Positions 1 to 10,359 of a DNA stretch of 64,000 nucleotides are shown in pieces. The notes below the pieces were generated by a model. The model was given only the letters and a program-made list of their open reading frames with translations, did not search any database and was not told the DNA's origin. The translations under genes were made by a program, and so were the position numbers. This stretch comes from Dermacentor variabilis. Taxonomy: Eukaryota; Arthropoda; Arachnida; Ixodida; Ixodidae. The stretch covers positions 29,573,589 to 29,637,588 of the forward strand of contig NW_027460291.1 in the NCBI RefSeq assembly GCF_050947875.1, in the 5' to 3' direction. The stretch's first letter is position 1, and each line of letters begins with the position of its first letter.

Positions 1-2
1 TG

Positions 3-536
3 TCGAGTCCGAATCATGCGGTAAAAAACAAAGAGAGGCAGGGAGAGGCAGGAAAGAGCGAAAGGGTTATTATCGCCGGTGACTCAAACCTGGCTGGGTG
101 CTCAAAAGCAATTGTGGAGAGGGTGAAAGGCGACAAAAGCGGGGCAATAGGGACATTTCCAGGGCGGACACTGGGTTCTGTCATGGAGCGAGAAAAAGAA
201 AAGCTCGCGGGAAATGCCCACGTGCGCAACCTTGTCATAGTAGCAGATGGGTTAAATGACGTCCTAAACAGGAAAGGGACAGGACTAGGCCAGCGGTTGG
301 CGAAGGGGGTGGATGACTTGCGCGAGCTATCCCCTCAGGTGCAGATCGTGGTGTGCACAGTACCGGAGGTTCCTGTGTGTGAAAGTCAGATACAAAAAGC
401 CGTAGTGGCTGCTAATGAGGCGATATGGAAAATGAGCCGAGAGAAAGGCTTTGAGGTTGCCGAAGTAGACAGGGAAATGAGGAGGTGTGGAGGTTTTAAA
501 CGAGACGGGATGCACTTCAATTACAGGCTGGCATGA
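3..536 (+). pseudogene. LINE-A ORF1 C-terminal part, SGNH (GDSL-like) esterase domain
   Basis: The frame is open from base 3 to the stop at 534-536, so the N-terminus lies outside the window. Three SGNH-hydrolase blocks are visible: a beta-strand followed by Gly-Asp-Ser-Asn near 79-90 (nucleophile Ser), Gly-Leu-Asn-Asp near 249-260 (the G-x-N-D block), and Asp-Gly-Met-His near 505-516 (the D-x-x-H block). All expected catalytic residues are present. ORF1 proteins of this type are RNA-binding components of the LINE particle, and the esterase is thought to act on lipids or acyl groups during retrotransposition. It lies just upstream of the endonuclease reading frame. This is the best preserved part of the copy, but the element as a whole is not functional. 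Confidence 0.75.
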
Positions 537-659
537 GAAGTTGGCTGGCGACTTGGTGTTCGCGCTGTTGCTTTTTTAGGGGGCCCACGGGCGCTCAGGT
601 GGCCAGAGTAGGTAGTAATGAAGAAGGTCCCCTAGGGGAACCTCAGAAGTGCATCGCCG

Positions 660-1300
660 TCGATAACAAAAAAAGGAGGAAAGCAAGAAAGAGAGCTCGC
701 CATGCAGTAGGCTACATAAGCATGCAGGGCGGCAGAAGAAAGCAAAAGTGGACAGAAATTGAGGAGCAGTTAAATAGAGAACAAATAGGAGTGTATGCTG
801 TGACAGAAACGCAACTTAGAGGCTCAGAAGAGCCGCCAGTGATTGAGAATTATGTTTGGGAAGGGTGCAACAGAAGTACGTCGGAAAGAAAAGGAGGGGG
901 AGTTAGAATGCTCATCCATCAGAGGGCCAAATGGAAAATAGTAAATTCAAAATGTCAAGAGCATCTTTGGTTATGAGGTACAATCAGTGGAAAAAGAAAC
1001 TTGGCTGGGCGTTATGTATTTGTAGACCGGGAATAATTGCACAGAGAAACATTAAGAGTTCGTGGAATGCATAAGCGCTGATATTAAGGGTTTCGGGAAT
1101 GGTGCTGAAATTGTCCTATTAGGTGACATAAACGCCCACATACAGGATTTAGATGGCTGTACTAACAACAATGGGAAGTCAGTGCTAGACCTTTCTGAGC
1201 AACATAACCTCGTTATCGTGAACAGAGTGCACAAGTGTGAAGGGTAGATCACGTGGGAATTGTGAAACAGGCAATCAACCATTGATTATTGTCTCATGAC
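660..1300 (+). pseudogene. LINE-A ORF2 endonuclease (EEP/APE-like) domain, broken
   Basis: Pieces of an exonuclease-endonuclease-phosphatase fold are read in two frames. The N-terminal part (about 718-976) has the strand and Thr-Glu-Thr segment of the first catalytic block, followed by a Gly-rich loop and an Ile-His. It stops at 974-976. The second part (about 1062-1247) has the Leu-Leu-Gly-Asp-Ile-Asn-Ala-His block, where Asp and Asn are the catalytic pair. The domain nicks target DNA for target-primed reverse transcription. The corresponding 5' part of copy 3 (9850-10310) aligns with it over most of its length. Stops at about 976 and 1247 and the frame changes make it inactive. Confidence 0.7.
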
Positions 1301-2036
1301 AGAAGGAATTAATGATACGTGGAGAGAAATCGTCATTGATGAGGAAGGGTATAGCAGCAGAGGGAGTGAGCATAAACGCACCATTTTGAAAATGGGATAT
1401 GTAGTTGGGAAAGAGAGCAAGGATTCCAAAATGGCCAGTCCAAATTTGAACGCTGAACAAATAACAAATATAGTCACTAGAGTCGAGGAAGAACTTGGCA
1501 AAAGGCCAAATAAAGAGTGGGAATATAGTGAGCTTCTAAGTGTAATAACGACACAAATATGGAAAGAGAAACAACATGTTCGTTTGAAAGGAAAAAATAA
1601 ACCGCAAAGCTGGTGGAACAGAGAGCTAGAAGAAGCGATCACCGAACGACAGAAAGCATCTCAAGAGCTCAGGCAGGCAAAGAAGGCGCAGTTGCCGCAG
1701 GATGAAGTAGCCAGTAAATGGGAAATATACCTGGAGAAAAAGTTTATGGTTCAAATACTGGTGCAAGCAAAATTAAAAGGTGAAAGTGAACGTTGGCTGC
1801 CAGAAATACGCGAGAAAAAGACGGCTGCACCTAGAATATTTGGGAACCACATAAAATTATTAGGCAGGAAGTCAACAACAATACAACAACATATCCTAGA
1901 CGAAGATGAAAACAGACTGCATGGAGAAGCGGTAATCAATTACATCCGAAAAATAACAGCCGAATCTTTCCAAGGCAATGCCGAGGGTGTATTTGAAGAA
2001 AAAAAGAGCATGAAAGAGACCCAGGTGGAAAAATAG
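1296..2036 (+). pseudogene. LINE-A ORF2 linker between endonuclease and RT
   Basis: This 246-residue open stretch is rich in Lys and Glu, with a conserved Trp-Trp-Asn near residue 109. Such basic, helical linkers separate endonuclease and reverse transcriptase in LINE ORF2 proteins. It follows the endonuclease block directly and is closed by a stop at 2034-2036, just before RT homology begins. I see no catalytic motif in it. The assignment rests on its position and on matching the gap between the two domains. Confidence 0.55.
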
Positions 2037-2039
2037 CTG

Positions 2040-3520
2040 GTGCTGACAAATTTCAATTGGAAGAAAGCGGAAGAGAACATTCCTAAGCGCACAGCCACAG
2101 GGCTAGACGAGGTTACCGTTAGGCTGATTAATGAACTAGGATCAAAAAGTAAGGGAGCTCTGGCGAAAGAAGTGGAAAAAACTTTAAAAGATACACGAAT
2201 ACCAGACAGTTGGTGAAAAAGTAGAATGAATTTACTTTATAAAGGAAAGGGGGAGAAAGATTGAATTCACTCGTATAGCCCGTTGACCATTACATCGGTA
2301 ATATACAGGCTAGCAATGCAGGCAATCAAATTAAAGCTTCAAGCCTCGGCAGAGAATAATGGCATTTTGGGAGAACTTCAGAATGAATTCAGAATAGGTA
2401 GGCGTTTAGATGATAACTTAGTTGTTTTTACTCAGGGTACTGAAATATAAAAAGTAGAATGCAGACAATTATATGTGGCCTTTTTAGACACTGCAGGAGC
2501 CTATGACAACGTAGACCGAAACATCTTGTGGGATATTCTGGAAGCGAAAGGCTTACATGACGATTGTCTACAGATTTTGAGAGAGATTTACCTAGAAAAT
2601 GCCGTTTGCGTTGAATGGTAAGGGATGAGCAGCGAGGAGAAAGCTCACATCAACAAGGGACTGACGCAGGGGTGCCCTTTAACCCCACTGCTTTTTATGA
2701 TGTACGTGTTGAGGATGGACAGGGTGCTAGAAGGAAATAATATTGGCTTTGTTCTTCCATACAAAAAGGCGGGTACAGTAGTAGGGCAGCAGCTTCCTAT
2801 ATATTTTATGCGGACGATATTGTGTTGCTAGCTAACAAGCAAAGTGATTTGCAACATCTGGCTAATATCTGTGGACAGGAAGGCAAAAATTTAAGTTTGA
2901 AGTTTAGTGTTACAAAATCAGGTGTTATAGTATTAAATGAAAGCTGTGAACAGACACTGCAGATATAGGACCAGGAAATACGTAGGGTAACAGAATATGA
3001 ATACCTTGGTGTATGGATAAACGAAGGCAATAGATATATGGAAACACAGGAAAAAACGATAACAGTGAAGGAGAAGAGAACTGCAGCCATAATGAAGCAC
3101 AGAGCGCTATGGGGTTACAATAGGCACGAGGTGCTCTGAGGTATGTGGAAAGGTGTATTGGTTCCAGGACTTACTTTTGGAAACGCGGTTGTGTGCTTTA
3201 AATCAGGGGTACAATAATGACTCTATGTGAACCAAAGGTCAGTGGGTCGCCTCGCATTGGGAGCTCACGGGAAGTCTAAAAATGAAGCTGTGCAGGGTGA
3301 TGTGGGCTGGTCTAGTTTTGAAGTGAGGGAAGCTCGCAGTAAAATTGAGTATGAAGAACGACTGAGGAGAGTGCTCAGGTATCTGTACAGGAATAACATT
3401 GATTCACAGTGGATGAAAAGGACTAGGAAACTTACCAGCAAGTATGCGGCCTGTAGGGTGAGCAACACAGCAACAAAGGCGGTCAAGCGGAAAGTCAGAG
3501 AGGCTGAAATAATGTCATAG
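2040..3520 (+). pseudogene. LINE-A ORF2 reverse transcriptase, broken
   Basis: RT homology is scattered over three frames. Recognisable blocks are an ATGLDEVTV-type finger motif near 2094, an Arg-Pro-Leu-like 'SYSPLTIT' segment near 2270, an 'AFLDTAGAYDNVD' palm-A-like block near 2480, 'GLTQGCPLTPLLF' near 2660, and Phe-Tyr-Ala-Asp-Asp-Ile near 2806-2823, which is the catalytic YADD box and is intact. The thumb and connection region continue to about 3520. In-frame stops occur at about 2215, 2263, 2448 and 2620. The paralogous copy at 30431-31838 gives the same order of blocks. This is the polymerase that would copy the element's RNA into the nicked site, and it is dead here. Confidence 0.8.
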
Positions 3521-3534
3521 GTAGCGGCAACGGA

Positions 3535-3933
3535 AAGGAAACCTGCCACGAGTAACTACATCAGAGGTAAAACTAAATCAGGAAAGAAACAATTTATGAT
3601 AACTCAAAGGGAAGCTTATTACTTTTCGAAGGGAGATCGGGATGCCTTAGAACACGCCCCTATAATCCGATATATAAAAACGAAGAAGAAGCATGTGCTT
3701 GCTGCGGTAAAGCTAGGGAAACTATGGAGCATGTGTTATTAGAATGTGAAGAAGTCTACCCAGCGGTCGATATAGGCACCAGTGGCCTCCTTGTGGCTGT
3801 TGGGTTCAGGAAGAGCAGTGGAAAAGTAAACATGTCCGAAAAAGGGATTAGTAAGAGGCGATTGGGGGATCGGTTCAATAAAAGTAGGGAAACGACAAAA
3901 AACGGAGACGTACAAAAGCACAATTCGCATTAG
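3535..3933 (+). pseudogene. LINE-A ORF2 C-terminal region with Cys/His knuckle
   Basis: This is the C-terminal tail of ORF2. Around 3690-3752 it carries a Cys-x2-Cys-x8-His-x4-Cys arrangement (from Ala-Cys-Ala-Cys-Cys-Gly to Leu-Leu-Glu-Cys), the type of nucleic-acid-binding knuckle found at the end of many LINE ORF2 proteins. All ligands are present in this copy. The minus-strand copy at 30004-30417 keeps the first Cys pair and the His, but the last Cys is Arg. The frame closes at 3931-3933, about 130 bases before the tail. Confidence 0.65.
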
Positions 3934-4064
3934 GAGATCAGAAAATTTGGTTGTGGGAGTTCATCGTGTTTCTTTTTTTTTTGTTGTTTAACGTAGGTAG
4001 GACCTTCGGCAGTATAATATCACGAGCTTGGTTGCGGAACTCACCACCCCCTTCCAAAGGGGAC

Positions 4065-4098
4065 GCTCATAACATCCATCCACCATCCATCCGAATAA
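4065..4098 (+). repeat. LINE-A 3' tail of CATC units
   Basis: After the 3'-UTR of copy 1 comes a short run of CATC/CCATC units. The minus-strand copy at 29763-31845 ends in the same unit, expanded to about 43 bases. A simple-repeat tail rather than poly(A) is typical of several non-LTR clades and marks the priming end of the element. Confidence 0.75.
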
Positions 4099-4114
4099 GG
4101 TTCTTGTATAATTT

Positions 4115-4575
4115 GTAAAAAGCGGGCACGTCCTGTGCTACCGGGGCTTAACGGAGAGACGAGAACTAGGACTCGGATTCTTGATTAATAAGAATATAGC
4201 TGGTAACATACAGGAATTCTACAGCATTAAAGAGAGGGTGGCAGGTCTTGTTGTGAAACTTAATAAGAGGTACAAAATGAAGGTTGTACAGGTCTGCGCC
4301 CCTACATCCAGTCATGATGACCAGGAAGTCGGAAGCTTCTATGAAGACGTGGAATCGGCGATGGGTAAAGTCAAAACAAAATACACCATACTGATGGGCG
4401 ACTTCAATGCCAAGGTAGGCAAGAAGCAGGCTGGAGACAAGGCAGTGGTGGAATATGGCATAGGCACTAGGAATAGCAGGGGAGAGTTATTAGTAGAGTT
4501 TGCGGAACAGAATAATATACGGATAATGAATACCTTCTTCCGCAAGCGGGATAGCCGAAAGTGGACGTGGCGAGC
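4115..4575 (+). pseudogene. LINE-B endonuclease fragment (RTE-like)
   Basis: This fragment is nearly identical to 49870-50325 of the longer LINE-B copy. It encodes the central endonuclease with the Leu-Met-Gly-Asp-Phe-Asn-Ala-Lys block near 4390-4416 (catalytic Asp/Asn) and ends at the Trp-Thr-Trp segment. At about 4576 LINE-B homology stops and gypsy G1 begins, so the remainder was lost or displaced when G1 arrived. It starts immediately after the LINE-A tail. The family looks like RTE-type LINEs, whose endonucleases are often mis-annotated as craniofacial development protein 2. Confidence 0.75.
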
Positions 4576-4595
4576 CGGCACCCGAAGTCCTGGGT

Positions 4596-5910
4596 ATGGC
4601 AGCGCCTGTGGACGCCTGGGGAACACTGATCTCCCGCCAGCAGCTACTCGACGCCCAGCTAAGCGACTACCAGTGCAACTTGATGCGCAAGGCACTGGGC
4701 TGCCCCAACCCTGCGGGCAGTGGCAACTACGAGTGCTACATGCAAGCAGACGACGGCCTGCTCTTGCGGTATATAGCCGCTGCCGACACGTATCGCAGTG
4801 AGTCCCCATTCTGTGTCATTGTGCCTAGGAACCTGCGGAAGCCTTTTCTAGAGTATTTTCATGACACACGCCTCGCTAGTCATAGCGACGGCAAGAAAAC
4901 ATTTGAGAAGTTGTGTCGCGTCGCGACATGGCCGCAAATGAGAAAGCATGTCTTTAGATACGTTCGCACATGTCCTACCTGTCAGACCGTGAAATCGAGG
5001 AGAGGGAAGCCATCGGGCTTCATGCAACCAGTTGAGAGCTGATACCCATGGGAAATTGTGGCATGTGATGTTATGCGCCCGTACCCCAGATCAGCTAAAG
5101 GGAATCGGTGCTTGACTTGTTAGTGGTGACTGACCATTTCTCCAAATGGGTAGAACTCTACCCGCTACGCAAGGTGAATTCTAAGATAACCTTGGATAGG
5201 CTGTCGGAAGCATTCACCCGTTTCGGTTTCCCAGCCCAGCTTATCACAGAGAATGCCACATATTTCACAGGCCAGATACTCGTTGACAGTTGCAAATCTC
5301 TTGGCGTGCAGCACAAAAGGACGACACCCTACCACCCTCAAGCCAACATCACAGGGCGTGTCAACAGAAAACTCAAAACAATGGTCGTGGCTTTCACAGA
5401 GCGGCACAATAACTGGGGCGTTCATATCCAGGAGATGGCCTTTGCCACAAGGACCACGGTAAACCGGTCGACAGGGTTTACACCAGCGGCTATTCTCGGT
5501 CGCGAGCTCCATTTTTCTTTTAGCATGCATTCACCAATGGCTCTCAATTGCCAACTTGCAATTACTCTACGTTCACACAAAATCTTCCCAGCCACCTGGC
5601 CCACACTCTGAAGGAGGCCAGGGAAAGCTTGGACCTTGCCCGCCTCGAACATGGCAACCAATACAACAAGGGCAGGCAGCCCCTGGAGTTCGTGGTTGGC
5701 GACGAAGTGCTCCGCCGCAGGCACCCACTCAGCGATGCCGCAAAAGAGTTTGCTACTTCCCTCGGCCCTAGATGGGATGACCCTTACGTGATCGCGAAAC
5801 GCATTTCTAGTTTGGCGAACCTTCTGAGGGAAAAACACGGTAGCAGAGTAATAGGGACCGTAAACGTACACGCCCTCAAAGCGTACTACGAGCGCCCTTC
5901 AGACAGCTAG
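4596..5910 (+). pseudogene. G1 integrase, catalytic residues lost
   Basis: The N-terminal His-x-His...Cys-x2-Cys zinc module lies at about 4857-4985 (the Cys pair is in a Thr-Cys-Pro-Thr-Cys run). A stop follows at 5040-5042. The core resumes in another frame at about 5108. The first catalytic Asp survives in the segment after the stop (near 5065). The second appears as Ile-Thr-Glu-Asn-Ala near 5248, where Asp is expected, and the third as Thr-Gly-Arg-Val-Asn-Arg near 5352, where Glu is expected. Two of three DDE acids are therefore changed. A frame change near 5550 leads into the C-terminal region, which ends at 5910. The element could not integrate. Confidence 0.75.
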
Positions 5911-6345
5911 CCGTGCTTCAGTCATCACCCGAGTTCAGAAGTTAACGCGGCTCTGCCCTACATCCATTATCTGTTAATCGCGACGTTTTACATATGCTAT
6001 CCATGAATATCCTCGCTTTACGCAGAATTATATGCTACCACTCCAACGAGCGTGACCACCCTGGCTGCTACGGTGGCCCATCGAAACATCACCACCTACG
6101 TCGTCGGCCTCTCACCGAGGCAACCGATGTGCGCTGGCGTCTGTTGGGCGAAAAGTGCATAGTCTCTGAAAGAGCGCACGCCTTGAACGCAAGCCAATTG
6201 GAGCAGCCACATAGAGCTCCGAACGACTCCAGACACCGCATGTGGTGCCGATTGCTCCAGCCCTCATTCGGGACCATCGCGTGCCAACGGCACCAAACCT
6301 TTTGCTTTGCGACACCAGTGGTGTACTCGACTAGGACGATGCGTG

Positions 6346-6390
6346 GTGTTGTTGGAAATAGTGTTGTTGGACGTAGTGTTGTTGGACACC
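6346..6390 (+). repeat. Three 15-bp tandem units upstream of the G1 polypurine tract
   Basis: Three consecutive 15-base units, each starting GTGTTGTTGGA and differing only in the last four bases, lie 20 to 70 bases before the G1 polypurine tract. No function is evident. Short tandem blocks next to an LTR are common in gypsy spacers. Confidence 0.8.
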
Positions 6391-6422
6391 CAGGTCGGTG
6401 TCCGGTCTTGTACAGGGGGGAG

Positions 6423-7005
6423 TGTCGGGCCCTTGGGCCCTCCTTTACAGCGCGCACGGGCGAAGCCTTCGAAACGCGCGCCAGAACACCACTCGTTGCA
6501 TAGAGCATGCGCACCGATAGCGTTAGCATAAGAACTCGCGCGGGGGCTGCCGAGAAAGGGGCTGCCGGATAAGAAGGCAGCGGAGACGGCACTAGGGACT
6601 TTTTTGGGGGGCGCGGGCCTGTGGAGGTGCTGATGGGGGTGGCCCCTCTAGGTTTCTTTTTTTTTTTCGAGCGTGCTGCAGAGCTGGGGAAAATCGTTTT
6701 TGCATTGTGTCCGCTTCAAAGAGTACCTTTGTTGTTCGCTTTTGGGACTGTGTCAGCGCGCCTGCTTCGGTGCTTGCTTGCTTTCTTCGCGTTACGCATT
6801 CTGTTATCGACCGTAAGATTGTGGTGGTTGATGGTTTGTAACGACCGTTATTTGGTCGCTCCCTTTCACCTGTACATTTGGTTGTCTCGCTCTTCTGCTG
6901 CTTGCTTCTTCGCCTTGTTCTTTTCTGGTATTGGTCGCGAGACTGCGGTAATTGTTTCAGTGCTTTGGTACATCATAAATTAAAGCGGTTTCTGTTCTTT
7001 GCGCC
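6423..7005 (+). repeat. G1 3' LTR (right end approximate)
   Basis: It begins with TG directly after an ACAGGGGGGAG polypurine tract. An ATTAAA polyadenylation-like signal lies at 6979-6984. There is no second LTR in the window to fix the end, and I see no clear target duplication. The stated end is where the recognisable polyadenylation-type region runs out. Confidence 0.5.
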
Positions 7006-8736
7006 ACTGGTCCTTTGTCGTGCTGGTCGCGGCTCGCGGACCCCTGAGCGGAGGCGAAGGGCCTTCAACTTGAATCATGACGCGCATTCCTGTGTTTATG
7101 CCTTTTCGCCTCCGCGCACCCTTAAAACCCCTGAAGAATTAGAGGACCCTTATACGAAACGCTCGCGAATTGGCCTAGCTATTACTGCACTGTGTTTTGC
7201 TGGCAATCCGTGTATCGCTACTGGCGTTTTTCTTACGCTAATTTGAAGTTCTGTATTCTTAATTAGTAAAATGGCACCGCCGATTACTGAAACATCTTCG
7301 AGTGTAAGGGAAACTTGGAAGGAAGGAGCTCGCAGCTGCATGTAATGTACTTTTATGTATTTTACTATAGTTTATTATTTGATGGCGAGTAGCAGTGGCT
7401 ATGCAATATTTGTTTTTAAAAGTAGAGTAATGCAGACACTTCGGAATATATTTATTCACATATGCAATGCACAAAATACGATTAGGATATGCAGAGTTGG
7501 AAATGACTTTTGGACATATTGTAAAGCGCAGTTGACAACGCGCGCACAAAAACAGGAAAGTGTAAAAGTCAAATTCGCTGCTGAATTAATTTTTTTTTAT
7601 CGCACGTAACGTAACGGATATTTGTCAGCGAGTTAATGCACTTGTGCCCCGCTATTTACTTGCATGCTAGGTCATACTGCACTTGCTGAGTCAACGGGTT
7701 CATAATGTACTAAAATCAATAATCTCCACAAATTCGGCCGTCAACATTAATGCACGCGAACGAAATACTATCGCAGCTCTGCACGCACACGTGTATACTT
7801 TCTCTCGCACCTGCGTATCGCTGTACGTTACTTTCTTCGCATAGTCGTGCAATTATTGACGGTTCAGTCCTTCCGTCAAATTGTGTGCAACCATACTTCT
7901 GGCTTCTGGCTTCTTTGGCTAAGTTCTGGTTGCCGCGCGGGATGCAAAATAACTTCTTGCCATCCCTCCGTCCGGTTTCCGCAGCCAACCGCACAGCAAC
8001 AAGGCATTTAGGCCCTCCCGGAACGAAATTATCGCAGCAATGTGCATAGCACGACAGGCGAAACGCGCGCTCTTCGCCTGTCGCGTGGCAACTTTCATGG
8101 CGGCAAAGGGGCGGAGCAAGGTCACATGTCACCAATAAGCCTATCGCTGGCGTCCTCGGCTGGATCAAAGCCTTTCTGTAATTTAAAATTATTGAGGGAC
8201 TTTAACGAAGAAAACTGTGGTGGCGGAAATTTTGTGGCGGATGGACGTGTTTCTCGAGGACTCCGTGGCGGCGACGAAATCATGTCTTTTGTATCCATGC
8301 TTTGAGCTTGCTTCTATTTTTGCTTTGCTGATTTTTTGAGCCATTAAGCAATAAATGGGTAGTTTTCCTTTCTGTTTTTTCGCGTGCGCGGGTGTGTTCC
8401 GTGTATATTTGGTATTGCAGGAATGTCAGAGAGTCCTCTCGCGCCAAATGCTTCTACACGTGCAACCAGGTGGCACGTTATGTCTTTATAACCTTTAAAT
8501 AGTAGCTTGGAAGTGGCAAGACTAGTAGCTATTAGTCTTTTTACTGTGTGCGCTTTGGTATCGGGAATATTGCTTTGGTAGGAAAGTGAGAGCATGGCCG
8601 CGTGGTTGAACACGTCCAAAACCTGGCATACCTGAAGTCTGCGCGGCATTGATTGCTTTTAAAATATTGGTGAGAATTACTTTGCGGCATTTTAAGGATA
8701 TAGATACTGTACGTATCGGTTTTTGCTAGAAGGCAA
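7006..8736. other. Unassigned intronic or intergenic DNA
   Basis: No protein homology is recognisable on either strand and no open stretch looks coding. An 11-bp inverted repeat (GCGGAGGCGAA and its complement) lies around 7039 and 7106. The rest is mixed-composition sequence with short T runs. If the PLBD gene extends leftward, this is part of its intron. Confidence 0.5.
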
Positions 8737-9033
8737 ATGCTCTGCATTATTATAGTATTTGCATTAGAAAAAGCCGTGCAATACATGGCAAGAAATATGG
8801 GAAAGCGTGCAGTGTGTGGGGGGTCCCTCAAGGCAGGTGAGGGGACAGATGAGAATGGAGAGGGAATCGAGTCAATCGGCACACACTGTGATGCCGATGC
8901 TAGGCTGAGGAAAATGGAGGCTTTCCAGGATGAACTTGTCAAACAGGTCGAAGAGCTCAAAAATGCCCTAAATGTGGACCGTGATGCACGGAAGGTAGCG
9001 GAAAAAAGACTTCAAGCAGTCAGGAAAAGCTGA
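8737..9033 (+). pseudogene. LINE-A ORF1 N-terminal fragment with coiled coil
   Basis: A 98-residue frame contains a helical, heptad-like stretch at about residues 58-95 (a Lys/Glu/Leu-rich run with Leu-Val-Lys-Gln-Val-Glu-Glu-Leu). Coiled coils before the nucleic-acid-binding or esterase module are typical of LINE ORF1 proteins and mediate trimerisation. The start at 8737 may be fortuitous, because the first 20 residues look unlike the rest. The frame breaks at 9031 and ORF1 continues in another frame. Confidence 0.5.
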
Positions 9034-9232
9034 ACAGCGTCGCCATTGGGAACGAGAACGGTCATGACAATGGAACGCAGTCCCCCCATGTGACAGGAGA
9101 GGGAGTATCAGCAACTACGTGGAATGCGTGCAACGTGGGGAGGAGGTAGCTGGAAGGGCAGGGGTCAATGCCCCTTGTCAAGTGCGAATCACACGAAAAA
9201 GGACGAAGGGAAGCAGTGAGAGGTAGGGCAGA

Positions 9233-9788
9233 GTGAAATAGTGATTATCACCGGTGACACAAACCTAGTTAAGTGCTCAGAAGCAATTGTGGAGAGGATT
9301 AAAGGCGATAAAAGAGTGGCCGTAGGGACATTTCCCGAGGGGACACTGGGTTATGTCATGGAGTGAGCAAAAACAAAGTTCGCGAAAATGACTACCCGCG
9401 CAACATTGTCATAGTAACAGGTTGGCTAAGTGACGTTCTAAACAGAAAAGGGGCGGGACTAGCCCAGCGCTTTGCGAAGGGGGTGCACGAATTGCGCGAG
9501 CCGTGCCATCAGGTGCAGATGGGGGTGTGCATGGTGCCGGAAGTGCCTGTACGCGACAGTCACGCACAAAGAGCCGTAGTGCATGCTAATGAGGCGATAT
9601 GGAAAATCAGCCGAGGGAAAAGTTTCGAGGTTGTCCAAATAAACAGGGACGTGAGGAGGTGTGCTGTTTTGAACGAGACAGGATCCACTTCAATTACAGG
9701 CTTAGACGAGAAGGGGGCTAGCAACTTGCTGGTCGCATTGTTGCTTTTTGAGGGGGCCCACGGAAGCTCAGGAAGCCAGAGTATTTAG
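9233..9788 (+). pseudogene. LINE-A copy 3 ORF1 esterase domain, active site lost
   Basis: This is homologous to 60-536. The nucleophile block reads Gly-Asp-Thr-Asn instead of Gly-Asp-Ser-Asn. A stop follows at 9364-9366. After a frame change the third block reads Trp-Leu-Ser-Asp instead of Gly-Leu-Asn-Asp. The Asp-x-x-His block near 9676 survives, but in a different frame from the sequence before it. Two catalytic positions are therefore substituted and the frame is broken. Confidence 0.7.
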
Positions 9789-9849
9789 TAATGAAGAAGG
9801 TCCCGTAAGGGAACTTCAGAATAGCATCGCTCTCATTAACAGGAAAATG

Positions 9850-10310
9850 AGGAAAGCAAGAAAGAGAGCTCGCCATGCAATAGGCTACACAAACAGGCAG
9901 AGCGGCTGAATAAAGAAAAAGTGGGAAGAGATTGAGGAGCAGTTAAACAGAGAACAAATACGGGTGTGTGCGGTTACTTTAACGCACCTTAGAGACTCGG
10001 AAGAGCCGCCAGTGATTCAGAATTATGTTCGGCAAGGATTCAACAGAACTAAGCAGGAAAGAAACGGAGGGGACGTCGGAATACTCATCCATGAGGGAGC
10101 TAAATGGAAAAAAGTAAATTCAGTATGTCAAGAACATCTTTGGTTATCAGGTACAATGAGTGGAAACAGCTAACTACCTGACTGGCTTGTAGACCGGGAA
10201 TAATTGCACAGAGAAGAATCAAGCGTTAGTGCAGTGCATGAGTGCTGATATTAAGGTTTTCGGGAATGATGCCGAAATGGTGACCTGAACGCCCACATAC
10301 AGGATCTAGA
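9850..10310 (+). pseudogene. LINE-A copy 3 endonuclease N-terminal part
   Basis: It matches 660-1150 of copy 1, including the Ser-Glu-Glu-Pro-Pro-Val-Ile segment and the Gly-rich loop, with several frame breaks (stops near 9907 and 10172). It ends at the equivalent of the GDINAH block, where the mariner-like relic starts. Confidence 0.65.
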
Positions 10311-10359
10311 AAGAAATTAATCGCCGTATGGCTGCCCTGTACGTTGAACATTACATTTC

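Larger units (their letters stand above)
1..4098 (+). mobile_element. LINE-A copy 1 (non-LTR retrotransposon, esterase-type ORF1)
   Basis: A long 5'-cut non-LTR retrotransposon enters at the left edge. In order it carries an ORF1 esterase domain, an endonuclease, a reverse transcriptase and a C-terminal Cys/His knuckle. It ends in a short CATC/CCATC-type tail at 4068-4098. All reading frames after ORF1 are broken by stops and shifts, so it is a dead copy. The same family recurs at 8737-10310 (+), 29490-29760 (-) and 29763-31845 (-), and the two 3' ends share the bases just before the tail (a CCAAAGGGGA stretch). Esterase domains in ORF1 are known from CR1/L2-type LINEs, so I favour that clade, but the assignment is inference. 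Confidence 0.85.
4576..7005 (+). mobile_element. Ty3/gypsy element G1, 3' part (integrase plus 3' LTR)
   Basis: Only the 3' part of an LTR retrotransposon is present: the integrase with its zinc-binding N-terminus, an untranslated spacer, a polypurine tract (6412-6422, ACAGGGGGGAG) and an LTR-like region starting TGTCGGG at 6423. No gag, protease or RT precedes it. The left joint is abrupt, inside a LINE-B fragment. The right end is uncertain; homology-free sequence begins by about 7005. Confidence 0.7.
8737..10310 (+). mobile_element. LINE-A copy 3, 5' half only
   Basis: Base-level similarity to copy 1 runs from about 9180 (matching position 1 of the window) to about 10310 (matching the LLGD-type endonuclease block near 1150). 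It also extends further 5' than copy 1, into the N-terminal ORF1. Homology stops where mariner-like sequence begins, and no LINE-A sequence resumes after the mariner relic. Frames are broken repeatedly. Confidence 0.75.

Noticed and set aside
5422..5871. 149-codon minus-strand open frame
   Set aside because: Antisense shadow of the G1 integrase.
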